From: Clostridiaceae bacterium
Lineage (GTDB): Bacteria > Bacillota > Clostridia > DSM-8532
DNA: 42,918 nucleotides
NCBI GenBank assembly: GCA_012522505.1
Contig: JAAYKJ010000165.1
Span: forward strand, 1-42,918
Direction: 5' to 3'
Shown here piece by piece: positions 32,616-41,118 of this stretch. The number at the start of each line of letters is the position of its first letter. The stretch's first letter is position 1. A program made the translations under genes and the position numbers. The notes beneath the pieces are model-generated. The model did not search any database. It worked only from the letters and a program-made list of their open reading frames with translations, and had not been told where the DNA came from.

Positions 32616-33767
32616 ATGATTTATTTGGATAATGCCGCTACATCATGGCCAAAGCCACCACAGGTGATTCAGGCCATGGCGGATTTTATGAAAAGAGGTT
32701 GTGCAAACCCTGGACGTTCAGCTCATGAAATGTCACGCCAGGCAGATGATGCTATTTTTCATACCCGAGAGCTTCTCGCGGAACTTTTTCATATTGCCGA
32801 CCCGATGCGCATTGCCTTTATGCCAAACGCAACGTATGGTCTGAATATGGCAATACATGGGGTTTTGTCCAACGGAGCCCGTGTTGTTACCACGATGATG
32901 GAGCATAATTCTGTTTTGCGCCCGCTGAAAACACTGGAGAATGAGGGAAGGATCCATTTGGAACTGATAGAACCCGACAAAATGGGTAGGATCAGCCTTC
33001 AGAGTATCAAACGTGCTGTATCGGGTTCAACCTCATTAGTATGCATGTCCCTTTCATCCAATGTTACAGGAGCCATAATGCCCTTCGCCGATGCGGCAAA
33101 GTATTGCAGATCCAAAGATGTTCTTTTCCTGCTGGATGCGTCTCAGGGTGCAGGCGTAGTCCCTATCGATGTTGAAAGCATGTGCATTGATATTCTTGTG
33201 TTTCCCGGACACAAGAGCCTTCTTGGCCCTCAAGGCACAGGGGGGATTTATGTTCGCGAAGGCATCCCACTTCGACCCATCATACAGGGCGGAACCGGCA
33301 GTTTATCCGATCAACTGACACAGCCTTCTGTTTATCCAGATGCCTTGGAAAGCGGTACCTTGAACGTTCCGGGGATTATCGGGCTTGGAAAGGGAGTTTC
33401 CTATATTCTTGATACCGGAATCGAAAAGATATACCTGAAAAAACAACAGCTTTTAGAGCTATTGTTTTCAGCACTGGAAAACGATGAACGGATTACAGTG
33501 TTTTCTCCGCCACCGGAACAGAACTCTGGGATTTTGTCTTTATCGATTGAGGGTATGGATTCTGCGGAAGCAGGCTATATCCTGAATAAAAGCTTTGGCA
33601 TTTATGTGAGGAACGGTCTGCACTGCGCTCCCTGTGCCCATCAGGCGTTGGGGACCCGGAATAGCGGTTTGGTACGGATAAGTCCGGGTTACTTCAACGA
33701 TGAAAGTGATATTGATTTAACCATAAAAGCCATCCAAAAAATAGCCGGAGGAATGTATAGGGAATAG
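32616..33767 (+). CDS. Cysteine desulfurase family PLP enzyme (SufS/CsdB-like)
   Basis: The protein (383 aa) is a class V aminotransferase-fold enzyme. The N-terminus MIYLDNAATSWPKPPQVIQA is typical. The PLP lysine is K200 in FPGHKSLLGPQGTGG. The catalytic loop has C337 in NGLHCAPCAHQALGT. It would take sulfur from cysteine for iron-sulfur clusters or other thio-compounds. No sufU, iscU or thiI partner is adjacent, and the subfamily (a stand-alone desulfurase group common in Clostridia) has no settled acceptor. The ATG at 32616 has a weak AGAGGGG site. Confidence 0.9.
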   Translation: MIYLDNAATSWPKPPQVIQAMADFMKRGCANPGRSAHEMSRQADDAIFHTRELLAELFHIADPMRIAFMPNATYGLNMAIHGVLSNGARVVTTMMEHNSVLRPLKTLENEGRIHLELIEPDKMGRISLQSIKRAVSGSTSLVCMSLSSNVTGAIMPFADAAKYCRSKDVLFLLDASQGAGVVPIDVESMCIDILVFPGHKSLLGPQGTGGIYVREGIPLRPIIQGGTGSLSDQLTQPSVYPDALESGTLNVPGIIGLGKGVSYILDTGIEKIYLKKQQLLELLFSALENDERITVFSPPPEQNSGILSLSIEGMDSAEAGYILNKSFGIYVRNGLHCAPCAHQALGTRNSGLVRISPGYFNDESDIDLTIKAIQKIAGGMYRE

Positions 33768-33819
33768 ACATATATATCCAATGAATCCTTTATGCCTGGT
33801 TCATAGACAGCTTCCGGTG

Positions 33820-34644
33820 CTATGTGTCAAATATGGTCACTTCAGGAACAGATAAGAAACGAAACGGAAAGAGGACCGTTCCGAGGCCGCGGCTGATATA
33901 AACCCTGTTTCCGCGGATTGTAGCAAAATCTTTGATATATCCCATTTTGCTGACGATATCCTTTCTCAGGAACAGATATTCAAGTTTGAAGGGCAGCCAA
34001 ATCTGCCCTCCGTGGAAATGGCCTGTAATCAATAAATCCACACTGCCTTCCGGAATATGAAGCGCGATATCCGGATTGTGTGAAAATGCAAAAATAGAAT
34101 CACTTCTTTCCCGTAGACCTTGGAATATCTGATTGTTGACAACCTGGCCTGCCTTATAATCATCGAAGCCTGCCAATGCGATAGTTTTGGAAGAACAGCC
34201 AGAATTCTTCTCTCTCTTACCCGGCAAAAAAACCACCTCATTGCAAAGCACACGAATATCCAATGCTTTCATTGCAGACAGGAATTCGTTCTTAAAACCC
34301 GGGTTTTTCCTGAAGCACCTATGCTCATGGTTTCCTAGAACAGAAAACACGGGTGTACCGGGGTTTATTTTTTCGAACCAGCGGACGAATTTCTTCAAAT
34401 CATCGGGCTTGCTCAGAATGTCACCACTGATAAGAATATAGTCCGGCCTGGTATTCTCTATCGTCTTGCGGATTCTTCCGGCAGAGATTAAGAGAAGGCT
34501 GATATGTATATCCGTCAGGTGCAGAAATCTAAGTCCCGTTGAGGTGGGTAGTGTGTGAACCCTGGTCGTATACAAAAGAGCTTGAAGAAACATATACAAC
34601 AACACCAAAGCAAAGACCGGAATCATCAAAACCCATTTCATCAT
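33820..34644 (-). CDS. Membrane-anchored metallophosphoesterase (YkuE-like)
   Basis: The protein (about 274 aa) has an N-terminal membrane segment (VLMIPVFALVLLYMFLQALL) followed by a calcineurin-like phosphoesterase domain facing outside or the membrane surface: LHLTDIHIS, LISGDILS, VLGNHEHR, FAFSHNPD and ITGHFHGGQIWLP. Blocks ending VYISRGLGTVLFPFRF match the YkuE/YpbG group. The start is one of two adjacent ATG codons behind AAAGGAA. It is convergent with the desulfurase-family gene and divergent from deoB. The substrate is unknown. Confidence 0.9.
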   Translation of the reverse strand: MMKWVLMIPVFALVLLYMFLQALLYTTRVHTLPTSTGLRFLHLTDIHISLLLISAGRIRKTIENTRPDYILISGDILSKPDDLKKFVRWFEKINPGTPVFSVLGNHEHRCFRKNPGFKNEFLSAMKALDIRVLCNEVVFLPGKREKNSGCSSKTIALAGFDDYKAGQVVNNQIFQGLRERSDSIFAFSHNPDIALHIPEGSVDLLITGHFHGGQIWLPFKLEYLFLRKDIVSKMGYIKDFATIRGNRVYISRGLGTVLFPFRFLSVPEVTIFDT

Positions 34645-34751
34645 CCATGAATTCCTTTCAGTGAAAAATCAACAAAGACAGTGTTGCTGTTTATTTTACC
34701 AGAAAAATGATAATATATGAATAGGATCTTTAGCGATGGAAGGTGATGCAT

Positions 34752-35930
34752 TTGAAAAGAATTATTCTTATCGTCCTTGACAGCGTGGGTATTGGAGAAT
34801 TACCCGATAGCCGGGATTATGGGGATGAAGGTAGCAATACACTTGGAAACATTGCCCGGGCTGTGAAGGGTTTCCAGCTTCCTAACCTCCAAAAGATGGG
34901 GCTTTCAAATATTGATGGTATAGATATGCCTCCACACTTTCAAAAAGTGGAGCACCCCGAAGGGGCATATGGAAAAATGGCGGAAAAGTCAGTGGGGAAG
35001 GATACGACGACCGGGCACTGGGAGATTTCAGGAATTATCCTGGAGAGCCCATTTCCCGTTTATCCTAAAGGGTTCCCAAATGAGCTGATAGAGAAATTTG
35101 AAGAAAAAATCGGTCGCAAAACTTTGGGAAACTTTCCAGCTTCCGGAACGGTAATCATACAGGAGCTGGGCGACGAACACGTTAAAACGGGGTTTCCCAT
35201 TGTGTATACTTCAGCGGACAGCGTGTTCCAGATCGCAGCACATGAAGAAGTAATTCCGATTGAAAAACAGTATGAGATCTGCCGTATTGCAAGAGCCATG
35301 CTGACCGGTCAGCATGGTGTCGGAAGAGTAATCGCCAGACCCTTCGTCGGTGAATCGGGAAGCTATACACGAACTGGCAGGAGGAAGGATTTTGCAATTT
35401 CCCCACCAAGCAAAACGATTTTAAATGTTTTGAAGGACAATGGCTTTGAAGTCCGCGCTGTTGGAAAGATCGAGGATATTTTTAACGGTTCCGGAATAAC
35501 AGGATCAGTGCATACAAATGGAAACGAAGACGGGGTGGACAAAACTCTGAAATGGATGCAGGATTCATTTGAAGGCCTATTGTTTACCAACCTCGTCGAT
35601 TTTGACATGAATTACGGGCACCGCAATAATCCAGAGGGATATGCAAAGGCACTGGTGGAGTTTGACGTCAGGCTTCCAGAAATATTGGCGCAGCTTAAGG
35701 AAGACGATATCCTGATCATTACGGCGGATCATGGCTGTGATCCAACCACCACAAGCACAGATCATTCAAGAGAGTATGTTCCCCTTCTGGTTTCCGGTAC
35801 CAGAGTCAAGAAGGGTAAAAACCTTCACATCCGCGACACATTTGCCGATATTGCGAAAACAATTGCAGAATATTTCGATGTTGGGAATGAACTGAGCGGT
35901 ACCAGTTTTCTTGAAGAGATACTTTCATAG
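34752..35930 (+). CDS. deoB: Phosphopentomutase
   Basis: DeoB converts (deoxy)ribose 1-phosphate to the 5-phosphate in nucleoside salvage. The TTG at 34752 behind GGAAGGTGA gives the family start [19 protein letters not shown] (392 aa). Alkaline-phosphatase-fold metal residues are present: the first Asp in [17 protein letters not shown] with the nucleophile threonine, then [14 protein letters not shown] and [22 protein letters not shown]. The stop is followed at once by a copy of the dispersed repeat, then pdp 49 bases later. It forms a salvage operon with pdp. Confidence 0.96.
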   Translation: MKRIILIVLDSVGIGELPDSRDYGDEGSNTLGNIARAVKGFQLPNLQKMGLSNIDGIDMPPHFQKVEHPEGAYGKMAEKSVGKDTTTGHWEISGIILESPFPVYPKGFPNELIEKFEEKIGRKTLGNFPASGTVIIQELGDEHVKTGFPIVYTSADSVFQIAAHEEVIPIEKQYEICRIARAMLTGQHGVGRVIARPFVGESGSYTRTGRRKDFAISPPSKTILNVLKDNGFEVRAVGKIEDIFNGSGITGSVHTNGNEDGVDKTLKWMQDSFEGLLFTNLVDFDMNYGHRNNPEGYAKALVEFDVRLPEILAQLKEDDILIITADHGCDPTTTSTDHSREYVPLLVSGTRVKKGKNLHIRDTFADIAKTIAEYFDVGNELSGTSFLEEILS

Positions 35931-35962
35931 AGCGCTTGCGCGAATTGTGCGTCAAAACAGTG
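35931..35962 (-). repeat. Second copy of the dispersed GC-rich repeat core
   Basis: Read on the minus strand, the segment is GTTTTGACGCAC followed by AATTCGCGCAAGCGCTC. It matches + strand bases 434-462 at 27 of 29 positions, including 18 consecutive identical bases. It fills most of the deoB-pdp gap and leaves both reading frames intact. Confidence 0.75.
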
Positions 35963-35979
35963 ACAGAGGAGTATTGGTC

Positions 35980-37281
35980 ATGCATATACTGGACATTATT
36001 TTGAAAAAAAGAAATGGCAGGAAACTGACCCGTGAGGAAATTACATTTATTGTAGATGGATATACAAAGGATATGATTCCGGATTATCAGGTTTCAGCCT
36101 TTCTGATGGCCGTCTATTTCCGTGGGATGGATCAGGATGAGACCCTGTGGCTAACAGAAGCCATGCTGCATTCAGGGGATATCGTGGATCTTTCCAATAT
36201 TCCCGGAATAAAAGTAGACAAGCACAGTACCGGGGGTGTCGGAGACAAGACAACACTGATCATCGGGCCAATTGTAGCATCCTGTGGGGTTCCCGTAGCA
36301 AAGATGTCCGGCAGGGGGTTAGGTCACACTGGCGGGACAATTGACAAATTGGAATCGATTCCGGGGTTCAGAACAAACCTTTCAAAAGAAGAGTTCGTTG
36401 AAAATGTCAGGGAAATCGGCTTGGCGGTTGCAGGTCAAACCGGAAACCTGGCCCCCGCAGACAAAAAGTTTTATGCGCTTCGGGATGTAACGGGGACCAT
36501 TGAGAATATATCTCTGATCGCTGCTAGTATCATGAGCAAAAAGCTTGCCTCCGGCTCGGATGCAATTACTTTGGATATTAAAACCGGAAGCGGTGCCTTC
36601 ATGAAAACAGTGGAGGACGCAACGGTACTTGGCCGCGCGATGGTGGATATTGGCCATGGTGCCGGGAAAAAGATAACTGCTCTGATAACCGAGATGGACA
36701 GACCTTTAGGGCTTGCTATCGGAAATGCACTGGAGGTAGCTGAGGCCATAAATGTTTTAAAGGGGGATGGCCCGCAGGATTTAACGCAAGTGTGTATTGA
36801 GTTGGCTTCGAATATGCTGATGCATGGCGGTAAGGGGACAATGGAAACCTGTAGAAGGCTGGCTGCAAATGCCCTTGCTGACGGATCAGCCATGATGAAA
36901 CTGGTTGAGATGATAAAAAGGCAGGGTGGGGATCCCGGTGTTGCAGAAGATCCTTCAAGGCTTCCCAAGGCACCGATTCAGGTTGAATGGAAGGCTGACA
37001 TATCGGGGTATATTCACTCCATGCAGGCTGAGAAACTGGGTATGGCTTCAATGGTGCTTGGAGCAGGCAGGAAAACGAAAACCGACGTGATCGATCCCTC
37101 CTCAGGTATTGTGCTTCTGAAAAAAGCCGGAGACAGAATCGATAAGGGTGAACCCCTGGCTATCCTGCACACTTCCGTTGAGGAAACCATTGCAGAAGCC
37201 ACAAGCCTTTTATATTCATCCATCCGCGTGCAGAGTGAGCCCGTAGAGCAAAGACCGCTCATTCTTGGAAGGGTAGAATAA
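35980..37281 (+). CDS. pdp: Pyrimidine-nucleoside phosphorylase
   Basis: Pdp splits thymidine, uridine and deoxyuridine with phosphate. The ATG at 35980 after AGAGGAG gives the family start (MHILDIILKKRNGRKLTREE) and 433 aa; the longer upstream frame only translates the repeat element. Conserved: VDKHSTGGVGDKTTLIIGP, KMSGRGLGHTGGTIDKLES and LASGSDAITLDIKTGSGAFM. The C-terminal PYNP domain is present. The product sugar 1-phosphate is the substrate of deoB upstream. Confidence 0.96.
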   Translation: MHILDIILKKRNGRKLTREEITFIVDGYTKDMIPDYQVSAFLMAVYFRGMDQDETLWLTEAMLHSGDIVDLSNIPGIKVDKHSTGGVGDKTTLIIGPIVASCGVPVAKMSGRGLGHTGGTIDKLESIPGFRTNLSKEEFVENVREIGLAVAGQTGNLAPADKKFYALRDVTGTIENISLIAASIMSKKLASGSDAITLDIKTGSGAFMKTVEDATVLGRAMVDIGHGAGKKITALITEMDRPLGLAIGNALEVAEAINVLKGDGPQDLTQVCIELASNMLMHGGKGTMETCRRLAANALADGSAMMKLVEMIKRQGGDPGVAEDPSRLPKAPIQVEWKADISGYIHSMQAEKLGMASMVLGAGRKTKTDVIDPSSGIVLLKKAGDRIDKGEPLAILHTSVEETIAEATSLLYSSIRVQSEPVEQRPLILGRVE

Positions 37282-37331
37282 ACATAAAAAAAGCAATGCG
37301 AAGGGCTTGCCAAAACAAAAATAAATAAGCC

Positions 37332-37361
37332 TGAATAAACCCATACTGGCGATGCATACAT
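37332..37361 (+). promoter_or_regulatory. Candidate forespore promoter for dacF
   Basis: TGAATA at 37332-37337, 17 bases, then CATACAT at 37355-37361, close to sigma-F/G patterns. Bacillus subtilis dacF is sigma-F dependent, which fits. No sigma-A promoter is evident in this gap. Confidence 0.4.
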
Positions 37362-37395
37362 TATTATTGGACTATACTTTCAAGGAGTATGAACC

Positions 37396-38598
37396 ATGAA
37401 AATAAAGGCACTGGTATGGGTATTATTCGTGGCGATTTTCATACTACCTTTAAATCTGGCGGTTTTGAGCATTGAAGAAGAAAATGTACCAATGGCTGAT
37501 AATGCACCAATGGTTGATAACGCACCTTTTGAGATAAATGCTAAGTCTGCAGTATTAATGTGTGCAAACACAGGACAGTTTATCTTTGAAAACGACAGCC
37601 ATACGAAACGGCCAATCGCTTCGGTCACCAAAATCATGACGATGCTTTTGGTGATGGAAGCTCTGGAGCAGAAGAAAATTTCACTGGATGATGTTGTGAC
37701 CGCCTCTGAGCATGCATGCAGCATGGGGGGCACCCAGGTGTACCTGGCTGTCGGAGAGGAATTTACGGTTCATGATCTGCTGAAGGCGGTTGCGGTTCAT
37801 TCGGCAAATGACGCTTCTGTTGCTCTGGCCGAACATATTGGCGGCAGCGAAGGTGTGTTTGTTTCACTGATGAATGACAAGGCAAAAGACCTGGGCATGT
37901 ACGATACTAATTTTCTGGACTGTTCGGGCCTTACCGATGAGGGGCATTACAGTACAGCCCATGACATCGCACTGATGGCATTGGAACTTTCTACAAAACA
38001 CCCGCTGATATTCGAATATACAACAATACGTCACGATACTTTTAGAAGCGGCACCTTTGACCTGGATAATACAAACCATTTGATTGGCAGATACAGGGGC
38101 ATGACAGGCCTGAAAACCGGGAGGACCAATGCTTCCGGATATTGCCTGGCGGCTACCGCGTCACGTGATGGACTAGACCTGATATCGGTAGTATTGGGCT
38201 CGGAAACCAATAATACACGCTTTGCTGAGACCACCAAAATTCTAGACTATGGTTTTTCAAACTATGAGATCATGCTGCTCAACCGAAAAGGAGAGAAAGT
38301 AGCGGATGTTCCGGTTAGAAAGGGGTTGGGCAGCTCCATTCCGGTTGCCTATGAGACAAATCAGGCAATCCTTTTGAAAAGAGGTCAGAAAGACAAAATA
38401 ATGGAAGAAATCAGTCTGCCTGAATATCTGAACGCACCGGTTACGGCAGGAGACCGCGGTGGTGAAGTGGTAATTACCCTGAACAATGAGGCCATTCAAA
38501 AAATTCCGCTGGTCACAACTGGTAATATAGAGAAGGCAACCTGGCTGAAGATGTTCTGGAGACTGGCTGTTCACTGGTTCTCACTGGCACGAAGATAG
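37396..38598 (+). CDS. dacF: D-alanyl-D-alanine carboxypeptidase, DacF-type (PBP, S11 family)
   Basis: The enzyme trims the terminal D-Ala from peptidoglycan stem peptides, in sporulating cells probably in the forespore or cortex wall. The protein (400 aa) has an N-terminal signal segment (ALVWVLFVAIFILPLNLAVL), then a short DNAPM-type duplication. The active-site motifs are S76-V-T-K79 (PIASVTKIMTM), SAN in AVHSANDASVA and KTG in GLKTGRTNASGYCL. The C-terminal S11 domain and a final amphipathic helix (WLKMFWRLAVHWFSLARR) for membrane attachment follow. It lies behind deoB and pdp, as drm-pupG-dacF does in Bacillus, but no spoIIA operon follows. Confidence 0.93.
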   Translation: MKIKALVWVLFVAIFILPLNLAVLSIEEENVPMADNAPMVDNAPFEINAKSAVLMCANTGQFIFENDSHTKRPIASVTKIMTMLLVMEALEQKKISLDDVVTASEHACSMGGTQVYLAVGEEFTVHDLLKAVAVHSANDASVALAEHIGGSEGVFVSLMNDKAKDLGMYDTNFLDCSGLTDEGHYSTAHDIALMALELSTKHPLIFEYTTIRHDTFRSGTFDLDNTNHLIGRYRGMTGLKTGRTNASGYCLAATASRDGLDLISVVLGSETNNTRFAETTKILDYGFSNYEIMLLNRKGEKVADVPVRKGLGSSIPVAYETNQAILLKRGQKDKIMEEISLPEYLNAPVTAGDRGGEVVITLNNEAIQKIPLVTTGNIEKATWLKMFWRLAVHWFSLARR

Positions 38599-38641
38599 CC
38601 GGTCTGTCAAATAACCCCTCCAGCGGCTTGCAGCTTCCTGA

Positions 38642-38690
38642 AAAAAGACGGATATTCGGTATGCTTGATGCAGCCCGAATATCCGTTTTG
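38642..38690. terminator. Bidirectional terminator between dacF and GH43 genes
   Basis: ACGGATATTCGG at 38648-38659 and CCGAATATCCGT at 38675-38686 form a perfect 12-bp stem. TTTTG follows on the + strand, and a six-T run on the minus strand (AAAAAAG at 38641-38647), so it serves both convergent genes. Confidence 0.9.
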
Positions 38691-38724
38691 TGTTGTTACT
38701 ATGCTAAGAGGCGTCCTTAGCCTT

Positions 38725-40998
38725 TTACTGTAAAATACAGATAAATCTTTCCCAATCGCCATTTACACCACTTCGGTTTGCATGTATACTCGGATGATAC
38801 AGTTCAGATGCATTGGAGTCGGCGCAGACATACTGACTGTTATAAACACACATCAGCCCGACTGTACCGTCGCCATTGTTTACCCATTGAAATCTTTCCC
38901 TGTCATGGTCAACCGTTGAGCCGCCATTATTCTTAATCACATATTTTTCGGAGGAACTATTCACACGCAGGTATTGATTGTTATATTTAGATTTTAAGGC
39001 CACATACCCGTTTCCTGCATCCTCTATGATAAATTTGCTGATAGTTGAATTTTGTGATAAAACATTTTCCGACCCAGAAGCACATACTAGCTGAGGCGTA
39101 CCGGTTTTTATTTCAGTAACCAGATAATTGTTATTGTTCAAAGATTTGAAGACTACTGTACATCCGATCGGTGCATCTGTCACTTCCACATAAAATTTCC
39201 CTTTTTCATTTATGGATGATTGGTTGGCATAAACTCGTGAACCCGAACCTACGGCCGCGTATTTATCCGTTAACACATCCTTAAGGGATATTGTCCCATC
39301 GCTGTTTCTCACCCAATACCAGCTAGCATAGGATAGATCACTAGAATCCTGATTTGCTTTAACTAATGCGCCTGAAGCGTAAGGTGTAACTATACATCCA
39401 TTATTCGCTGACTTCAAGGCAACCATTTGTTTATTCATTCCTTCGTTTATAACTTCGAATCTTTCCCACCATCCTGCTTCAGAACGGTTGGCATAGATGG
39501 TTGGAGGCGTTCCTTTGTTCTGATCCGCGCAAAGATATTGATCATTATATTTTGATCTCAATGAAACATTCAAACCAACAGGAATCTCAGAACTACTCTT
39601 ACGGGTAAACTTAAATGAATCCAAGTTAAATAGCGCTCCACTTCCACCTTTGAAAACAAGATAAATGTTATGCTCATGACCAATATACCTTGAATTATAA
39701 TGTATATCTGTACTCACTGTCTTCCATTTCTGCCAGCCGCCTGTATTAGGAACGTTAACACTTGCAATAAGCTGACCTGTTTTGCTCCCATCTCTTACTT
39801 CAATTGTGCCACCCTCTGTATTGGATGCAACAGTTGCTTCAAATCTAGCACATGATTGGGAATCTTCGAAATCTACCTTATCAAAGCTAAGCCAATCACC
39901 ATTTTCAATCCAGTTGACACATCTTCCTACACCATTCGTATAATCTTCTAAATCTGTACCGGATTGTGCACTGTAAAATTGCGCTTTAATCGTCTGGTAG
40001 GCACTTGTTCCTAAACCAACCCTTGTTGGTGTGACCTTATTTATTAAACCTTCTTTATCGAACGTCAATCTATCGGCGCAAATTGACCTTTCTGATATTT
40101 TGTTATCCGTTCCGCTTGACATCTCAGATGTATGATAGAAAATATACCAATTATTGCTGTCTTTAGGGTAATCCACAATAGAAATATGATTTGTCCACCC
40201 GGGGACTTCTCCCAATAATTCACCTTGATGCTTCCAGGGGCCTTCAATACTGGTGCTGGTGGAATAGTGAATCTTGCTTTGGCCACCACCATTACTCCCG
40301 GTCGAATAAGCTAAATAATAGAGATTCTTTCTTTTAAATACCCAGCATGCTTCAAACCAATAATCTACGCCGGATTCTATATCATTAATAGAACCATCAA
40401 TCTCTTTCATGTTTGATTTCAGCTTTGCCCACTTGGGATGATCCACACCGCCATGTCCCTGTCCGCCATAGAAGAGATACGCCTGCCCATCAGCATCATC
40501 TATAAATACACACGGATCAATACTATCGGTTCCGGCAATCGGATTTGGCTCTGGGACAAACGGCCCCATGGGAGACTTGCTGGTTGCCACACCAATTTTG
40601 AAATCTTTTTTAACCATATTCTGTTGACTGGACTCACTGCTTGTTGAAGCGCAATAATAGAAATAGTACATCCCGCCTTTATAGGCACCGTCTGGTGCCC
40701 ACATCCACTTTTTAGCAGTGGGGTTTTCCCACGGAACCTGGTTCAGATGCAGCACAACACCATGGTCAACCCAATTTTTCAAATCACCCGACGAGAAAAC
40801 ATGGTAATCGACCATGTTAAACCAATTGGGGTGATCCTGATCATGGGACGGGTAAACATAGACTCTGTTTTCAAAAACATGTGCTGAAGGATCGGCCGTG
40901 TAAATATGTGTTACAAATGGATTTAGTGCATAGGATTGCCCGACAAATAATGTAAAAAAAATGGATATAGCGAATAATAGTGCCAATAGCTTTCTCAT
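38725..40998 (-). CDS. Secreted GH43 glycosidase with CBM6 and fascin-like beta-trefoil repeats
   Basis: The ATG at 40998 lies behind GGGAGGG (757 aa). Residues 1-24 are a signal peptide (cleavage after QSYA). A five-bladed GH43 domain spans about 26-330: D36 in IYTADPSAHVF (base), the Asp in GTDSIDPCVFID, and the Glu in YWFEACWVFKR (acid), so the catalytic set looks intact. A CBM6-type module follows (about 340-460, KAQFYSAQSGTDLEDYTNGV to GGSGALFNLDSFKFTRK). The C-terminus has fascin-like/beta-trefoil repeats (VSLRSKYNDQYLCADQNKG, VALKSKYNNQYLRV, GLMCVYNSQYVCAD). It probably acts as arabinofuranosidase or xylosidase on arabinoxylan. There is no dockerin or sortase signal. It follows the foldase gene, 120 bases away. 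Confidence 0.9.
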   Translation of the reverse strand: MRKLLALLFAISIFFTLFVGQSYALNPFVTHIYTADPSAHVFENRVYVYPSHDQDHPNWFNMVDYHVFSSGDLKNWVDHGVVLHLNQVPWENPTAKKWMWAPDGAYKGGMYYFYYCASTSSESSQQNMVKKDFKIGVATSKSPMGPFVPEPNPIAGTDSIDPCVFIDDADGQAYLFYGGQGHGGVDHPKWAKLKSNMKEIDGSINDIESGVDYWFEACWVFKRKNLYYLAYSTGSNGGGQSKIHYSTSTSIEGPWKHQGELLGEVPGWTNHISIVDYPKDSNNWYIFYHTSEMSSGTDNKISERSICADRLTFDKEGLINKVTPTRVGLGTSAYQTIKAQFYSAQSGTDLEDYTNGVGRCVNWIENGDWLSFDKVDFEDSQSCARFEATVASNTEGGTIEVRDGSKTGQLIASVNVPNTGGWQKWKTVSTDIHYNSRYIGHEHNIYLVFKGGSGALFNLDSFKFTRKSSSEIPVGLNVSLRSKYNDQYLCADQNKGTPPTIYANRSEAGWWERFEVINEGMNKQMVALKSANNGCIVTPYASGALVKANQDSSDLSYASWYWVRNSDGTISLKDVLTDKYAAVGSGSRVYANQSSINEKGKFYVEVTDAPIGCTVVFKSLNNNNYLVTEIKTGTPQLVCASGSENVLSQNSTISKFIIEDAGNGYVALKSKYNNQYLRVNSSSEKYVIKNNGGSTVDHDRERFQWVNNGDGTVGLMCVYNSQYVCADSNASELYHPSIHANRSGVNGDWERFICILQ

Positions 40999-41118
40999 CA
41001 AAAACCCTCCCTTTTAATTAAATATCAATACTTGAATCATTTATTTTCTGCCAACCATCCTCCTTTCAAAGATTCGTATGCGATTTCCGGGATAGGATAA
41101 CATCATATCCTGCCGCAT

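Noticed and set aside
35911-35979. Longer N-terminus for Pdp starting inside deoB
   Set aside because: The extra codons translate the repeat element and have no ribosome site; ATG 35980 with AGAGGAG matches the family start.
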